This document shows positions 9,105 through 17,052 of a DNA stretch of 64,000 nucleotides, one piece after another (position 1 is the first letter of the stretch; every line of letters starts with the position of its first letter). The position numbers and the translations under genes are program-made. The stretch comes from CAZWDL01 sp964632995 (GTDB taxonomy: Bacteria > Bacteroidota > Bacteroidia > Chitinophagales > Saprospiraceae). The notes below the pieces were generated by a model. It was given only the letters and a program-made list of their open reading frames with translations, searched no databases and was not told the origin of the DNA. The stretch spans positions 20,630-84,629 of the forward strand of contig CAZWDL010000013.1 of NCBI GenBank assembly GCA_964632995.1, written 5' to 3'.

Positions 9105-9296
9105 TTGCCAAAACAGAAAAAGAAAAGCCATTTGCCGGAGAAAATATGCGCCCATTGCGCCCGTCCTTTTCGCTGGCGTAAAAAGTGGGCTTCTTGTTGG
9201 GGGGAGGTGAAATACTGCAGCAAGCGATGCAGCAGTGCAGCAAGAAACAAACGACGCCGGCCATCCGGCGAATCCTATTTGAACCATCCAATATGA
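9105..9296 (+). CDS. DUF2256 domain zinc-finger-like protein
   Basis: 63 residues. The body LPEKICAHCARPF, WRKKWASCWGEVKYCS and KRC matches DUF2256: a CxxC pair, a conserved RKKW, then CSxxC. This suggests a small zinc-binding protein. The only plausible start is TTG at 9105, because a stop lies in frame at 9087 and no ATG or GTG follows before the conserved part. The TGA stop overlaps the ATG of the oxidase subunit gene (ATGA at 9293-9296), so the two are probably translationally coupled. In other genomes DUF2256 often sits near photolyase or cryptochrome genes; that context is absent here. Confidence 0.8.
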   Translation: MPKQKKKSHLPEKICAHCARPFRWRKKWASCWGEVKYCSKRCSSAARNKRRRPSGESYLNHPI

Positions 9297-9931
9297 CTGA
9301 TACGCCAAACGACAAGATGCGGAAGGAAGAAGCTTACAAAGAATACAGCAACTTTGCTTTTCACCCTTACAATGTGTTGTTATTTCTGGTGCTGTTCAGT
9401 ATTACAGCCTTGTTTTTGGCTTTCTCAGTAGCCTTTATTTACACCAGGATGCAAAGTGATCTGCCGCCGGTACAATTACCGCCCATCTTTTTATTCAACA
9501 CGCTGATCCTGATCGGCAGCAGCGGCACGCTCATCTGGGCCAAACGTTCGTTCAAAGCCGATAACACCCGGCAATACCAACAGGCGTTAATCGCTACCAT
9601 GATCTTGTCGGTCCTTTTTCTCATCGTCCAGTTTATCGGATGGCGGCAACTTTTCACCCAGGAAATATTCATTCATACGGACAATTCCGCCTCCTATCTT
9701 TACGTCATCTCCGGGTTGCACTTTGCTCACGTCATTGCCGGGCTGCCCTTTCTGGGCGTTTTTCTCTGGCAGGCTTACAAGCGCATGAAAGAACCGGTGA
9801 GCGTACTCGTCTATTTTTCCGATCCGGAAAAACGGCTGAAGCTCCGCCTTTTAACTATTTACTGGCATTTCATTGACGGCCTTTGGATCTACCTCGTATT
9901 GTTTTTCTGGATCAACAACCTCCTTCGCTAA
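9293..9931 (+). CDS. Heme-copper oxidase (cytochrome c oxidase) subunit III
   Basis: 212 residues from the ATG at 9293, which overlaps the stop of the DUF2256 gene. A longer frame from 9185 adds residues with no family support. Five hydrophobic helices are visible, including HFAHVIAGLPFLGVF and the closing YWHFIDGLWIYLVLFF, the hallmark of CoxC/CyoC subunit III. The protein sits in the inner membrane and stabilises the catalytic subunit I. No subunit I, II or IV gene is nearby, so it is an orphan copy. It may serve a complex encoded elsewhere. Confidence 0.88.
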   Translation: MTDTPNDKMRKEEAYKEYSNFAFHPYNVLLFLVLFSITALFLAFSVAFIYTRMQSDLPPVQLPPIFLFNTLILIGSSGTLIWAKRSFKADNTRQYQQALIATMILSVLFLIVQFIGWRQLFTQEIFIHTDNSASYLYVISGLHFAHVIAGLPFLGVFLWQAYKRMKEPVSVLVYFSDPEKRLKLRLLTIYWHFIDGLWIYLVLFFWINNLLR

Positions 9932-9940
9932 GGTCCGGGC

Positions 9941-9972
9941 TTGTTCTTTCCAAAGTAATAATATTATCTTTG
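9941..9972 (+). promoter_or_regulatory. Bacteroidota-type promoter
   Basis: TTG at 9941-9943, 21 nt, then TATCTTTG at 9965-9972, an exact TAnnTTTG -7 box. Predicted start of transcription is about 9978-9980, which is 200 nt before the next start codon and just before the inverted-repeat-bounded segment at 9984-10107. Confidence 0.6.
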
Positions 9973-9977
9973 TATTC

Positions 9978-10115
9978 CTGCTCGTCAGCCAGGCAAAGCA
10001 ATAGCTTACCGGCACATCCGGGAGGTATTGTGTCGCAGGGCGGACCCTTAGCCGCTATACCCGGATATGTCGCATTAAAGAAAGAGGGATTCAGGGGCAG
10101 GGCTGACAATAATTT
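9978..10115 (+). ncRNA. Candidate structured RNA, class unknown
   Basis: GTCAGCC (9984-9990) pairs with GGCTGAC (10101-10107), closing a segment of about 124 nt. Inside it ACATCCGGG (10014-10022) pairs with CCCGGATATGT (10060-10070, two bulged bases), and a smaller GCGG/CCGC helix lies at the tip. The two strands between closing stem and inner stem are unpaired-looking, giving a stem, open bubble and apical stem, a 6S-like plan. An exact promoter sits just upstream. I find no signal-recognition-particle loop (GGAAGGGAGCA type). It could instead be the leader of the downstream thioredoxin gene. Confidence 0.35.
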
Positions 10116-10176
10116 TCGGAAAGATGCGTATATTTTGCGTCCATATCATAAACCGTGCTAAACAAATCAAATCCGT

Positions 10177-11301
10177 ATGAACATGAGAACTATTTTCAAG
10201 CTCCCCTTACTGTTGTTCATTGCGCTGACGACCTGGCAATGTAACCAAAAAGTGGAGGGAACAGTCATCCAGGGTGATATTGAAAATGCCGCCAACCTGC
10301 AGATTTTTGTCGACCGCGTCATCATCGGTAAGGCCAATAGCGTGCTCGACAAAGCTGACATCGATGGTTCCGGGCATTTTGAAATCGCCTTTCCCGAAGG
10401 TCTGGAGGCCGGCGTTTACAACCTGCGTATCGGCGCCAAGCGCGTTCAGTTTGTCCTCGACGGCTCCGAAGGGCTCCTCGAAATGCAAGGGGACCTGAGT
10501 ACGCTGCAGAACTACGATTTCGAGGTCAGCGGCAGTGATGACACCCGGGCCTTCGTCCAATTCATGCAAGGGCTTCTTAAACGGGAATACAGTTCGGAAG
10601 ACATCAACAACTTCATCGATACTACTCGGAATGCCGCCATGGGCGCCTTTGTGGCCTATCAGGCCTTGGGCCCGCGTGGTGAGTTCCTCGATATTCATAA
10701 GGCGGCCCAATCCAAACTGGCGGCCGCCCACCCCGACTCGGAAATGGCTTCTGAGTACAGCAAATTCATCTCCGCGGTAGAAACACAGTACCAGGCCCGC
10801 ATGGCCAACGAGCGCATCAAGGTAGGCCAACCCGCTCCCGATATCGAGCTTTCCGGCCCCAATGGCGAGCGCTACGCCCTCTCCGATTTGAAAGGAAAAA
10901 TCGTTTTACTCGACTTCTGGGCCAGCTGGTGCGGCCCCTGCCGCCGCGAAAATCCCAATGTGGTGGAAGTATACAAGAAATACAAGGACCAGGGCTTTAC
11001 CGTCTTCAGCGTATCACTTGACGGACTGGACTCTCGCAGCAAGGCCCGGTTTTCTTCCGAAGAACAGGTACAAAAAATGATTGATCGCTCCCGCGATCGC
11101 TGGGTCGGGGCTATCGAGCAGGACGGACTGATCTGGGAAAACCATGTCAGCGATCTCAAGAAGTGGGAATCGGCGCCGGCCGCTACCTACGGTGTACGGG
11201 GTATTCCCAAGACCTTCCTCATTGATCGCGAAGGCAAGATTGCAGAGATCGGACTGCGGGGCGCGGCTCAGATTGAGCGGGCGCTGCAGAAATATCTGTA
11301 G
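10177..11301 (+). CDS. TlpA-like thioredoxin-fold lipoprotein
   Basis: 374 residues. A lipoprotein signal ends in the lipobox at Cys22 (LTTWQC), so the mature protein should be membrane-tethered on the periplasmic side. Residues about 25-200 form an N-terminal domain like DUF4369 of Bacteroidota thiol proteins. From about 215 there is an AhpC/TSA-TlpA domain with WASWCGPCRRENP, active-site Cys252 and Cys255, and the cis-proline region GVRGIPKTFLID. Such proteins reduce or isomerise periplasmic disulfides, for example during cytochrome maturation. The gene lies alone; a strong promoter is 200 nt upstream. Confidence 0.9.
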   Translation: MNMRTIFKLPLLLFIALTTWQCNQKVEGTVIQGDIENAANLQIFVDRVIIGKANSVLDKADIDGSGHFEIAFPEGLEAGVYNLRIGAKRVQFVLDGSEGLLEMQGDLSTLQNYDFEVSGSDDTRAFVQFMQGLLKREYSSEDINNFIDTTRNAAMGAFVAYQALGPRGEFLDIHKAAQSKLAAAHPDSEMASEYSKFISAVETQYQARMANERIKVGQPAPDIELSGPNGERYALSDLKGKIVLLDFWASWCGPCRRENPNVVEVYKKYKDQGFTVFSVSLDGLDSRSKARFSSEEQVQKMIDRSRDRWVGAIEQDGLIWENHVSDLKKWESAPAATYGVRGIPKTFLIDREGKIAEIGLRGAAQIERALQKYL

Positions 11302-11489
11302 CGTTTAAAGTTTACCGGTTTATTCACCCCCGATCTCGCGGAATGCGCCGAGCTCGCACAGAGTGCTGTTTTTACCTCTCTCTGCGCGAACTCAGCCTTC
11401 TCCGCGTCCTCTGTGCAGTGATCTTTTCGTGAGCTCAGCGAAACGTTACCATCGCATAGTTTAAAAGTTTAACGTTCCGGTCCCTGGTC
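11302..11489. repeat. Intergenic repeat-like segment with hairpin
   Basis: This gap between two convergent genes is bounded by GTTTAAAGTTTA (about 11303) and AGTTTAAAAGTTTAA (about 11458), which resemble the GTTTAGAAGTTTAG ends of the modular repeat family found at 18395, 31317, 61419 and 63747. Between them GCACAGAG (11356-11363) pairs with CTCTGTGC (11409-11416). It may be a diverged member of that family. Confidence 0.35.
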
Positions 11490-12275
11490 CTACTCCTTAT
11501 TTTCTCCTTCCCGCCGTTGCCGGTAGCGCAACACAGCGCTGATAATTCCCGTCGCTACCGCGGCGTTGAGTGACTCGGCGCCGCCGCCGGGGCCAGCCGG
11601 TATACGAAGGCGATGGGTCAAGCGGGGCAGTAGCGTCGAAGAGATCCCCTGCGCTTCGTTGCCGATGATCATCAGCCCGTGTCCCGGTAGAGGGGTTTCA
11701 AAGACGTCCTCTCCCTCGAGCACAGCGCCCAGAACAGGAAGCGCGGGCCGGTTTTTCAGCAATTCGGGGAGTGAGGCGATAACTGCGCGGACCCGCATAA
11801 AAGCCCCCATGGAGGCTTGAATTACTTTGGGATTATAAACATCCGCACAATCCACCGAACAGTACACATTGCGGATCCCAAACCAGTCGGCAATTCGCAA
11901 GATGGTCCCCAGGTTTCCGGGGTCGCGAATGCCGTCGAGATAGAGAGCGTAATTTGTTTCCAGACTTTCCCGGCGGATGTCCCATCCGGGTATGTCTGCA
12001 ACTGCCAGTACCTGATTAGGGGTGGTCAGGCTGCTGATCTTTTTGAGTTCGCCGGGGCTGATCTCATGAATTTTTTCTTCCGGCAAGATCCGTGCAGGAC
12101 TACGCTCCCGCAACCAGTCCGGCAAAGCGTATAAGGCCTCAATGGCTACTTCTTGCTGGTCTAATAATTCGGTCACCATTTTGTCCCCTTCGACTACGAA
12201 TTTGTTATACTTTTGCCTGAACTTCTTCCGTTGAAGGGACCGGAGCCACTTGATACTAGTTTTTGACAAGGCCAT
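11490..12275 (-). CDS. TrmH/SpoU family RNA 2'-O-methyltransferase
   Basis: 261 residues. An N-terminal substrate-binding segment (lysine-rich, LQRKKFRQKYNKFVVEG) precedes a SPOUT domain with the three family motifs: DPGNLGTILRIADWFG (motif 1), GLMIIGNEAQGIS (motif 2) and the C-terminal AESLNAAVATGI (motif 3), which make the trefoil-knot S-adenosylmethionine site. The family methylates ribose 2'-OH in rRNA or tRNA; the exact nucleotide is not clear, and RlmB-like 23S modification is plausible. It diverges from the TamL-like gene with only 21 bp between start codons, so the promoters overlap the coding ends. Confidence 0.88.
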   Translation of the reverse strand: MALSKTSIKWLRSLQRKKFRQKYNKFVVEGDKMVTELLDQQEVAIEALYALPDWLRERSPARILPEEKIHEISPGELKKISSLTTPNQVLAVADIPGWDIRRESLETNYALYLDGIRDPGNLGTILRIADWFGIRNVYCSVDCADVYNPKVIQASMGAFMRVRAVIASLPELLKNRPALPVLGAVLEGEDVFETPLPGHGLMIIGNEAQGISSTLLPRLTHRLRIPAGPGGGAESLNAAVATGIISAVLRYRQRREGENKE

Positions 12276-12296
12276 ATTTTTGCTTATTGAATCAAC

Positions 12297-14762
12297 ATGC
12301 GTTTTAACCTCTTGACATCTGGTTTATGGTTGCTCCTGCTATCGGCAGGCCTATTCTCCTGTAATGCAACGAAATTCCTCGAGGCCGATGAACTGCTCCT
12401 GGTAAAGAACGACATTAAATTCAGGGGAGACAAAAAAGTAAAAAATAAAGGCAAATTAAAATACGACCTCTCTACCCTTCATAAACAAACCCCAAACAGC
12501 AATTTTTTCTTTATTCCCCGCGAGTGGTTCTATTATAAAACCAACCGGACTCAAGACACCACCAAGCTCGACCGCTGGGTGCGCCGCGTGATCGCCGAAA
12601 CGCCGGCCATCTACAACGAGGAGCTTACACAAGCCACCGTGGAAGCCATGGAGCTGTACATGCAATACCGGGGCTACTTCAATGCGGAGGTGGTCTATGG
12701 GGAATCCATCAACAAAAGACGGAATAAAATCAGCGTCACTTACTATGTGGATCCCGGCAGCCAGCTAATTATCGACTCCACCTTTTTTTACAGCAAAGAT
12801 CCTCAGGTAGCCCGGTTACTACGACGCGCCCAAGAAGAATCGGTACTCAAAAAAGGAGAAGGCGTGGATGGAACCCTCTATGAGAGAGAAAAAGAGCGTA
12901 TCACCCGGCGCATGCGCAACAGTGGCTTCGCCTTTTTTCTCCCTAACTACATCGCGCCGCTGGAAGCCGACACCACTCTGAAATCCAACCGGGCCAATCT
13001 TTACCTGGAAGTCTTACCGCCCCTTGACGACAGTCTGCATCAGGAATATTACGTGGGCGATATCACGATCTACCCCGATTACGATCCGCTTCGACCGAAG
13101 TCGGAACTGCGCGATACGATCATTCAGGGCGTGCTATTCCGAACGCCCAACACGGAGTTCCGGGTTAAACCTCAAACTTTGATAGACGCGCTCTACCTCA
13201 AAAAAGGCAACCTCTACCGGCAGGAAGATTACGATAAAACCAACCGCTCCCTGTCCTCGCTGGGCGTTTTCCGTTTCGTACGCATCAAGCAGGAGGTAGA
13301 CAGTCTGCAGCCCGACCTGCTCGATTTCCGCATTGAACTCACGATGAATCCCAGACTGGAGGTAGGCGTCGATTTTGAGCTCAACTATACTAACCGGAGT
13401 ACTTCTTCTGCTTCCGGCGACCTCATCGGTATTTCCGTTAGTCCCTCCATCAAAAACCGCAACCTCTTCAACGGAGCGGAGCTACTGACCAGTAACCTCA
13501 GCGCGGGTATCGAAGTGAACCCCAGCAGCATCAACGACTCCACCTTTTTCAACACTGTAGACCTGCGTCTGCAGAGTGAATTGTATTTTCCAAAATTCCT
13601 GGATTACTTCCAGGTCTGGAAAGGGCTGGGCAAGCTCTTTGGCAGCGAAAAGAAAAGACGGGCCGGTCGTGATTTTTACACCTTGCTCGACGAAAGCGCC
13701 GCTACCCGGCTTTCGGCCAGCTACAATTATCTGTTGCTGCTCGATTTTTACCGCTACAACCTTTTCAATGCCTTATACGGCTTCGACCTGCAACGGACGA
13801 ACCACCGCTACATCATTAATCATGTGGGTATTGATTTTCTGCGGCCCTTCACCGAAGAGGCCTTCGAGGATATCCTGGACTCCAACCCCTTCCTGGCCCG
13901 AAGCTTTGGTCAGCAGTTGTTCGTCAGCCTGCTGCTGCGCGACTTCGACTATCTTTACACCAGTCGCAGCAACCGCTACGGAGTTTCTCATTTCCTGGGT
14001 ACCCACTTTGAAGTAGCCGGTGCGGAAGTCTGGGCCGGTAACAACCTGTACAATGCGCTGGCTTCGGAGCCGGATACGTTAAAGCTGGGCAATTCGGATT
14101 TCTCACAATACGTCAAAGGGGATGTCGACCTTCGTTTCTACAAACAATTTAATAACAAAAACAGCTTTGCCGCCCGCGCCGCTATCGGTCTGGCCATGCC
14201 TTTCGGGTTTACCTCTGATGTTCCTTATGTCAAGCAGTTCTACGTCGGAGGCCCCAGCAGTATCCGGGGCTGGCCCGCACGCAGCCTGGGGCCCGGCGGC
14301 TACGAAGATACGCTCTTCAATATCAACTCCACCCAAAACCGCCTGCTCTTCTACCAAACCGGGGATATCAAGCTGGAATTCAACCTGGAGTACCGCTTCA
14401 ACATCTTCTGGCAGATTAAAGGCGCTTTATTCCTCGACGGGGGCAACATCTGGACCCTGCAGGAGGACCCCGACCGCTGCGGCTCCCAATTCCGCTTCAG
14501 CGACCCCGGCCCCCTCTGCAGCGATGCCACCCGCTCCCGCGCCGCACCTTTCTATAAACAGATGGCTCTGAGCTCAGGCCTGGGAATACGATTTGATTTT
14601 ACCTACTTTATCTTCCGGCTGGATATGGGGGTACGCATGCGCAATCCCTTCCCGCTGCGCGTCTCCAACGGCGCCGTCTCCGAAGGAGATTACTGGACCG
14701 ATTTCAGCAAATGGAGCCTGGGGGATGTGAACTACAACATTGGACTGGGGTATCCTTTTTAA
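12297..14762 (+). CDS. TamL-like lipoprotein, BamA/TamA family outer membrane barrel
   Basis: 821 residues. A lipoprotein signal with the lipobox at Cys22 (GLFSC) is followed by POTRA-like sequence to about residue 350, then a beta-barrel domain. GPSSIRGWPARSLGPGGY contains the conserved (V/I)RG(F/W) motif of barrel loop 6, and the chain ends in an aromatic strand, NIGLGYPF. In Bacteroidota the lipidated TamA variant is called TamL and works with TamB in outer-membrane protein or lipid transport. tamB is not adjacent here. The start is the first ATG ahead of the signal. Confidence 0.87.
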   Translation: MRFNLLTSGLWLLLLSAGLFSCNATKFLEADELLLVKNDIKFRGDKKVKNKGKLKYDLSTLHKQTPNSNFFFIPREWFYYKTNRTQDTTKLDRWVRRVIAETPAIYNEELTQATVEAMELYMQYRGYFNAEVVYGESINKRRNKISVTYYVDPGSQLIIDSTFFYSKDPQVARLLRRAQEESVLKKGEGVDGTLYEREKERITRRMRNSGFAFFLPNYIAPLEADTTLKSNRANLYLEVLPPLDDSLHQEYYVGDITIYPDYDPLRPKSELRDTIIQGVLFRTPNTEFRVKPQTLIDALYLKKGNLYRQEDYDKTNRSLSSLGVFRFVRIKQEVDSLQPDLLDFRIELTMNPRLEVGVDFELNYTNRSTSSASGDLIGISVSPSIKNRNLFNGAELLTSNLSAGIEVNPSSINDSTFFNTVDLRLQSELYFPKFLDYFQVWKGLGKLFGSEKKRRAGRDFYTLLDESAATRLSASYNYLLLLDFYRYNLFNALYGFDLQRTNHRYIINHVGIDFLRPFTEEAFEDILDSNPFLARSFGQQLFVSLLLRDFDYLYTSRSNRYGVSHFLGTHFEVAGAEVWAGNNLYNALASEPDTLKLGNSDFSQYVKGDVDLRFYKQFNNKNSFAARAAIGLAMPFGFTSDVPYVKQFYVGGPSSIRGWPARSLGPGGYEDTLFNINSTQNRLLFYQTGDIKLEFNLEYRFNIFWQIKGALFLDGGNIWTLQEDPDRCGSQFRFSDPGPLCSDATRSRAAPFYKQMALSSGLGIRFDFTYFIFRLDMGVRMRNPFPLRVSNGAVSEGDYWTDFSKWSLGDVNYNIGLGYPF

Positions 14763-14796
14763 TATAGGGATTGCCGAAATCTCTCTTCATTCGAAA

Positions 14797-15441
14797 TTAC
14801 TTGAACATCGACCGCCGCCCGTACTTGCTGCAGATCGGGCAGGCGCGAGGATTGTGGCCGCGGGCGGGGCAGTATTCCCGGCCGAAAAAGATGATCTGGA
14901 GGTGGAGTTTGTTCCATTTTTCCCTGGGAAACGCCTTTTTGAGGTCGCGCTCGGTTTTCTCTACGTTTTTGCCGGTGCTCAGCGTCCAGCGATAAGCGAG
15001 CCGGTGGATGTGGGTATCGACGGGGAAAGCGGGATGACCGAAAGCCTGGCTCATAACGACCGAGGCGGTTTTATGGCCGACGCCGGGCAGGGCTTCCAGG
15101 TCTTCAAAGCGCTGCGGTACTTCACCGCCATGCTGTTCGAGCAGGATATTTGACAGATCGGAAATAGCCTTAGATTTGCGGGGCGCCAGTCCGCAGGGCC
15201 GGATAATTTCGCGGATCTCCTCCACATCGAGGCGGATCATTTCCGAGGGGGTGGCGGCCTGCTCGAAGAGATAGGGTGTAATGCGATTGACCCGCTCATC
15301 AGTGCACTGCGCCGAAAGCAGAACGGCCACCAGCAAGGTATAGGCATCCTGGTGATCGAGCGGAATGGGGGTTTGTGGATAAAGTTCTTCCAATATTGCT
15401 GCAATCGCGTCGGCTTTTTCCTGCCGGCTGAGTCGTTTCAT
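14797..15441 (-). CDS. nth: Endonuclease III, DNA glycosylase/AP lyase
   Basis: 214 residues from the ATG at 15441, which aligns with family starts; a frame from 15468 adds nine residues. The helix-hairpin-helix LPGVGHKTA carries catalytic Lys124, and VDTHIHRLAYR carries catalytic Asp142. The enzyme removes oxidised pyrimidines in base-excision repair. The iron-sulfur loop is unusual: Cys191, Cys201 and Cys204 are present with spacing x9 and x2, but the fourth cysteine of the classical C-x6-C-x2-C-x5-C pattern is missing and the chain ends ten residues after Cys204. The cluster may be lost or bound differently. It converges with the TamL-like gene. Confidence 0.9.
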   Translation of the reverse strand: MKRLSRQEKADAIAAILEELYPQTPIPLDHQDAYTLLVAVLLSAQCTDERVNRITPYLFEQAATPSEMIRLDVEEIREIIRPCGLAPRKSKAISDLSNILLEQHGGEVPQRFEDLEALPGVGHKTASVVMSQAFGHPAFPVDTHIHRLAYRWTLSTGKNVEKTERDLKKAFPREKWNKLHLQIIFFGREYCPARGHNPRACPICSKYGRRSMFK

Positions 15442-15555
15442 AGTGAATGGTTGAAAGTAGGAAGGCAACAGGAAAGGACAAGACAGCTTGCGTTTTTCGC
15501 TTCACCTGGTGTGAGTGGAAGACTCGTAGGCCGACCGTACTTCATTAACAATGGG

Positions 15556-16731
15556 TTACTTATATTCGAATTTGCCGTAGGGCGATTCGATGCGCACACT
15601 GGTTTCGGAGGCCTCCTCTACCCTTCCGATCACTTTAGCGTCGATATCAAAGGCGGCGGCCAGGTCAATCACTCTTTGAGCTTCGCCTTCCGGCAAATAA
15701 ACTTCCAGGCGGTGGCCCATGTTGAACACCTGATACATTTCCTTCCAGCCCGTTCCCGATTCCTGCTGTATCAACTGGAACAAGGGCGGCAAATCAAAAA
15801 GGTCGTTTTTGATGATCCGTTTCGCTTCGGCGAACTTTAGCACCTTGGTTTGCCCGCCGCCGGTATTGTGGATCATGCCGTGCACCTGAGCGCGATGCGC
15901 GTCCAGCAACTGCTTGATAAGAGGCATGTAGGTACGGGTGGGCGACAGGATGAGCTGCCCGATGGTCAAGGGCTTCCCGTCTATCTCCATCGTATCCGTC
16001 AGTTTTTTACTGCCCACATAGATCACTTCGCCGGGGGTATTCGGATCGTAGGAATCGGGATATTTTTCAGCGTACTGGTGGTGCAGCACATCGTGTCGGG
16101 CGGAGGTAAGCCCGTTGCTGCCCATGCCACCGTTGTAGCGATCCTCGTATTTGGCCTGACCAAAGGAGGCCAGCCCCACGATCACATCACCGGCCTGAAT
16201 ATTATTTACCAACACCTCAGAGCGCTTCATTCTTGCAAAAGCGGTATACCCCACATCAATCGTGCGCACAATATCCCCTACATCGGCGGTTTCACCACCA
16301 GCCATATGCACCTCAATACCGTACTCCCGGAGCCCGTCCAGAAAATCCTGCGCCGCGTTGATAAGGGTGCTGATTACCTCGCCGGAAATCAGATTTTTAT
16401 TCCGGCCGATGGTGGAGCTCAGAACGATATCCTTATAACAGCCCACACAGGCCATGTCGTCCAGATTCATCACAATAGCGTCCTGTGCGATACCGGTCCA
16501 GACATTGATGTCTCCTGTTTCTTTCCAGTACAGATAAGCCAGGCTGGTTTTGGTGCCCGCCGTATCGGCGTGCATGAGGTTGCAATAGTCTGGATCACCT
16601 GCTACAATATCGGGGATGATTTTACAGAAAGCATGCGGATAAAGACCTTTATCCAAATGGCGGATAGCGGCGTGCACTTCGTCTTTCGTCGCCGAAACCC
16701 CTCGCTTATCGTATTTGTACTGATCGCTCAT
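15556..16731 (-). CDS. purM: Phosphoribosylformylglycinamidine cyclo-ligase (AIR synthase)
   Basis: 391 residues from the ATG at 16731 (MSDQYKYDKRGVSATK); the frame runs further upstream but that part lacks family similarity. It has the AIR-synthase fold: MHADTAGTKTSLAYLYWKE, DDMACVGC and HMAGGETADVGDIVRT in the ATP-binding half, and a late MIHNTGGGQTKVLKF and YQVFNMGHRLEVYL in the C-terminal half. It closes formylglycinamidine ribotide to aminoimidazole ribotide in de novo purine synthesis. It is longer than the roughly 345-residue enterobacterial enzyme and belongs to the divergent form seen in Bacteroidota. It stands as a single gene. Confidence 0.88.
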   Translation of the reverse strand: MSDQYKYDKRGVSATKDEVHAAIRHLDKGLYPHAFCKIIPDIVAGDPDYCNLMHADTAGTKTSLAYLYWKETGDINVWTGIAQDAIVMNLDDMACVGCYKDIVLSSTIGRNKNLISGEVISTLINAAQDFLDGLREYGIEVHMAGGETADVGDIVRTIDVGYTAFARMKRSEVLVNNIQAGDVIVGLASFGQAKYEDRYNGGMGSNGLTSARHDVLHHQYAEKYPDSYDPNTPGEVIYVGSKKLTDTMEIDGKPLTIGQLILSPTRTYMPLIKQLLDAHRAQVHGMIHNTGGGQTKVLKFAEAKRIIKNDLFDLPPLFQLIQQESGTGWKEMYQVFNMGHRLEVYLPEGEAQRVIDLAAAFDIDAKVIGRVEEASETSVRIESPYGKFEYK

Positions 16732-16877
16732 TGACCTGTATTGAATTTTCGGCAAAGGTACGAAAATGCTAAATACCGGATACCTGGATGCTAGCATTAA
16801 GCATCTAGTTTTTCCAAATCTAATTGGGGAAAGGGCATTTTTTGCCAAAATAGTTATGCCGGCTCCAAACAGACTTC

Positions 16878-16885
16878 TATATTTG
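16878..16885 (+). promoter_or_regulatory. Possible -7 promoter box for the M23 gene
   Basis: TATATTTG is an exact TAnnTTTG match, about 170 nt before the M23 start codon. The upstream -33 element is weak (TTATG about 19 nt ahead). Confidence 0.35.
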
Positions 16886-16914
16886 TGGCTATTCAATGGT
16901 TAGACAATACGATT

Positions 16915-16932
16915 CTTTGACATTTGTCAAGG
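16915..16932. promoter_or_regulatory. Operator-like palindrome
   Basis: CTTTGACATTTGTCAAGG: eight paired positions (one G-T) around a 2-bp centre, with the core TTGACA-tt-TGTCAA. It lies downstream of the -7 box at 16878 and upstream of the M23 gene, a fit for a regulator site or a leader hairpin. Confidence 0.3.
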
Positions 16933-17052
16933 AGAATAAAACTAAAAGCCACTACTCCCCCCCACGGGAAATGATGCATTGCAATGTATCGGGTCGGCTT
17001 ATTTTATAACCCAAATCATTGAGCAGTGGATCTATCCGAACCCTTTCAAGCT

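Larger units (their letters stand above)
16732..17052. other. Non-coding gap with promoter and palindromes
   Basis: Contains a CTGGATGCTAG-type repeat block (about 16772-16807), an exact -7 box TATATTTG at 16878-16885 on the plus strand, a palindrome at 16915-16932 and a second near-palindrome at about 16973-16990. No reading frame stands out. Confidence 0.6.

Noticed and set aside
9912..10109. A 65-codon leftward open frame over the candidate RNA
   Set aside because: It covers the end of the oxidase gene and the structured segment, has no family resemblance, and is better explained by the RNA.
9978..10115. Signal recognition particle RNA
   Set aside because: Size and place would fit, but neither strand contains the conserved GGAAG/AGCA apical loop.
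15442..15468. Longer start for nth
   Set aside because: The nine extra residues precede the family start and lie in the intergenic sequence next to purM; the ATG at 15441 aligns with known enzymes.
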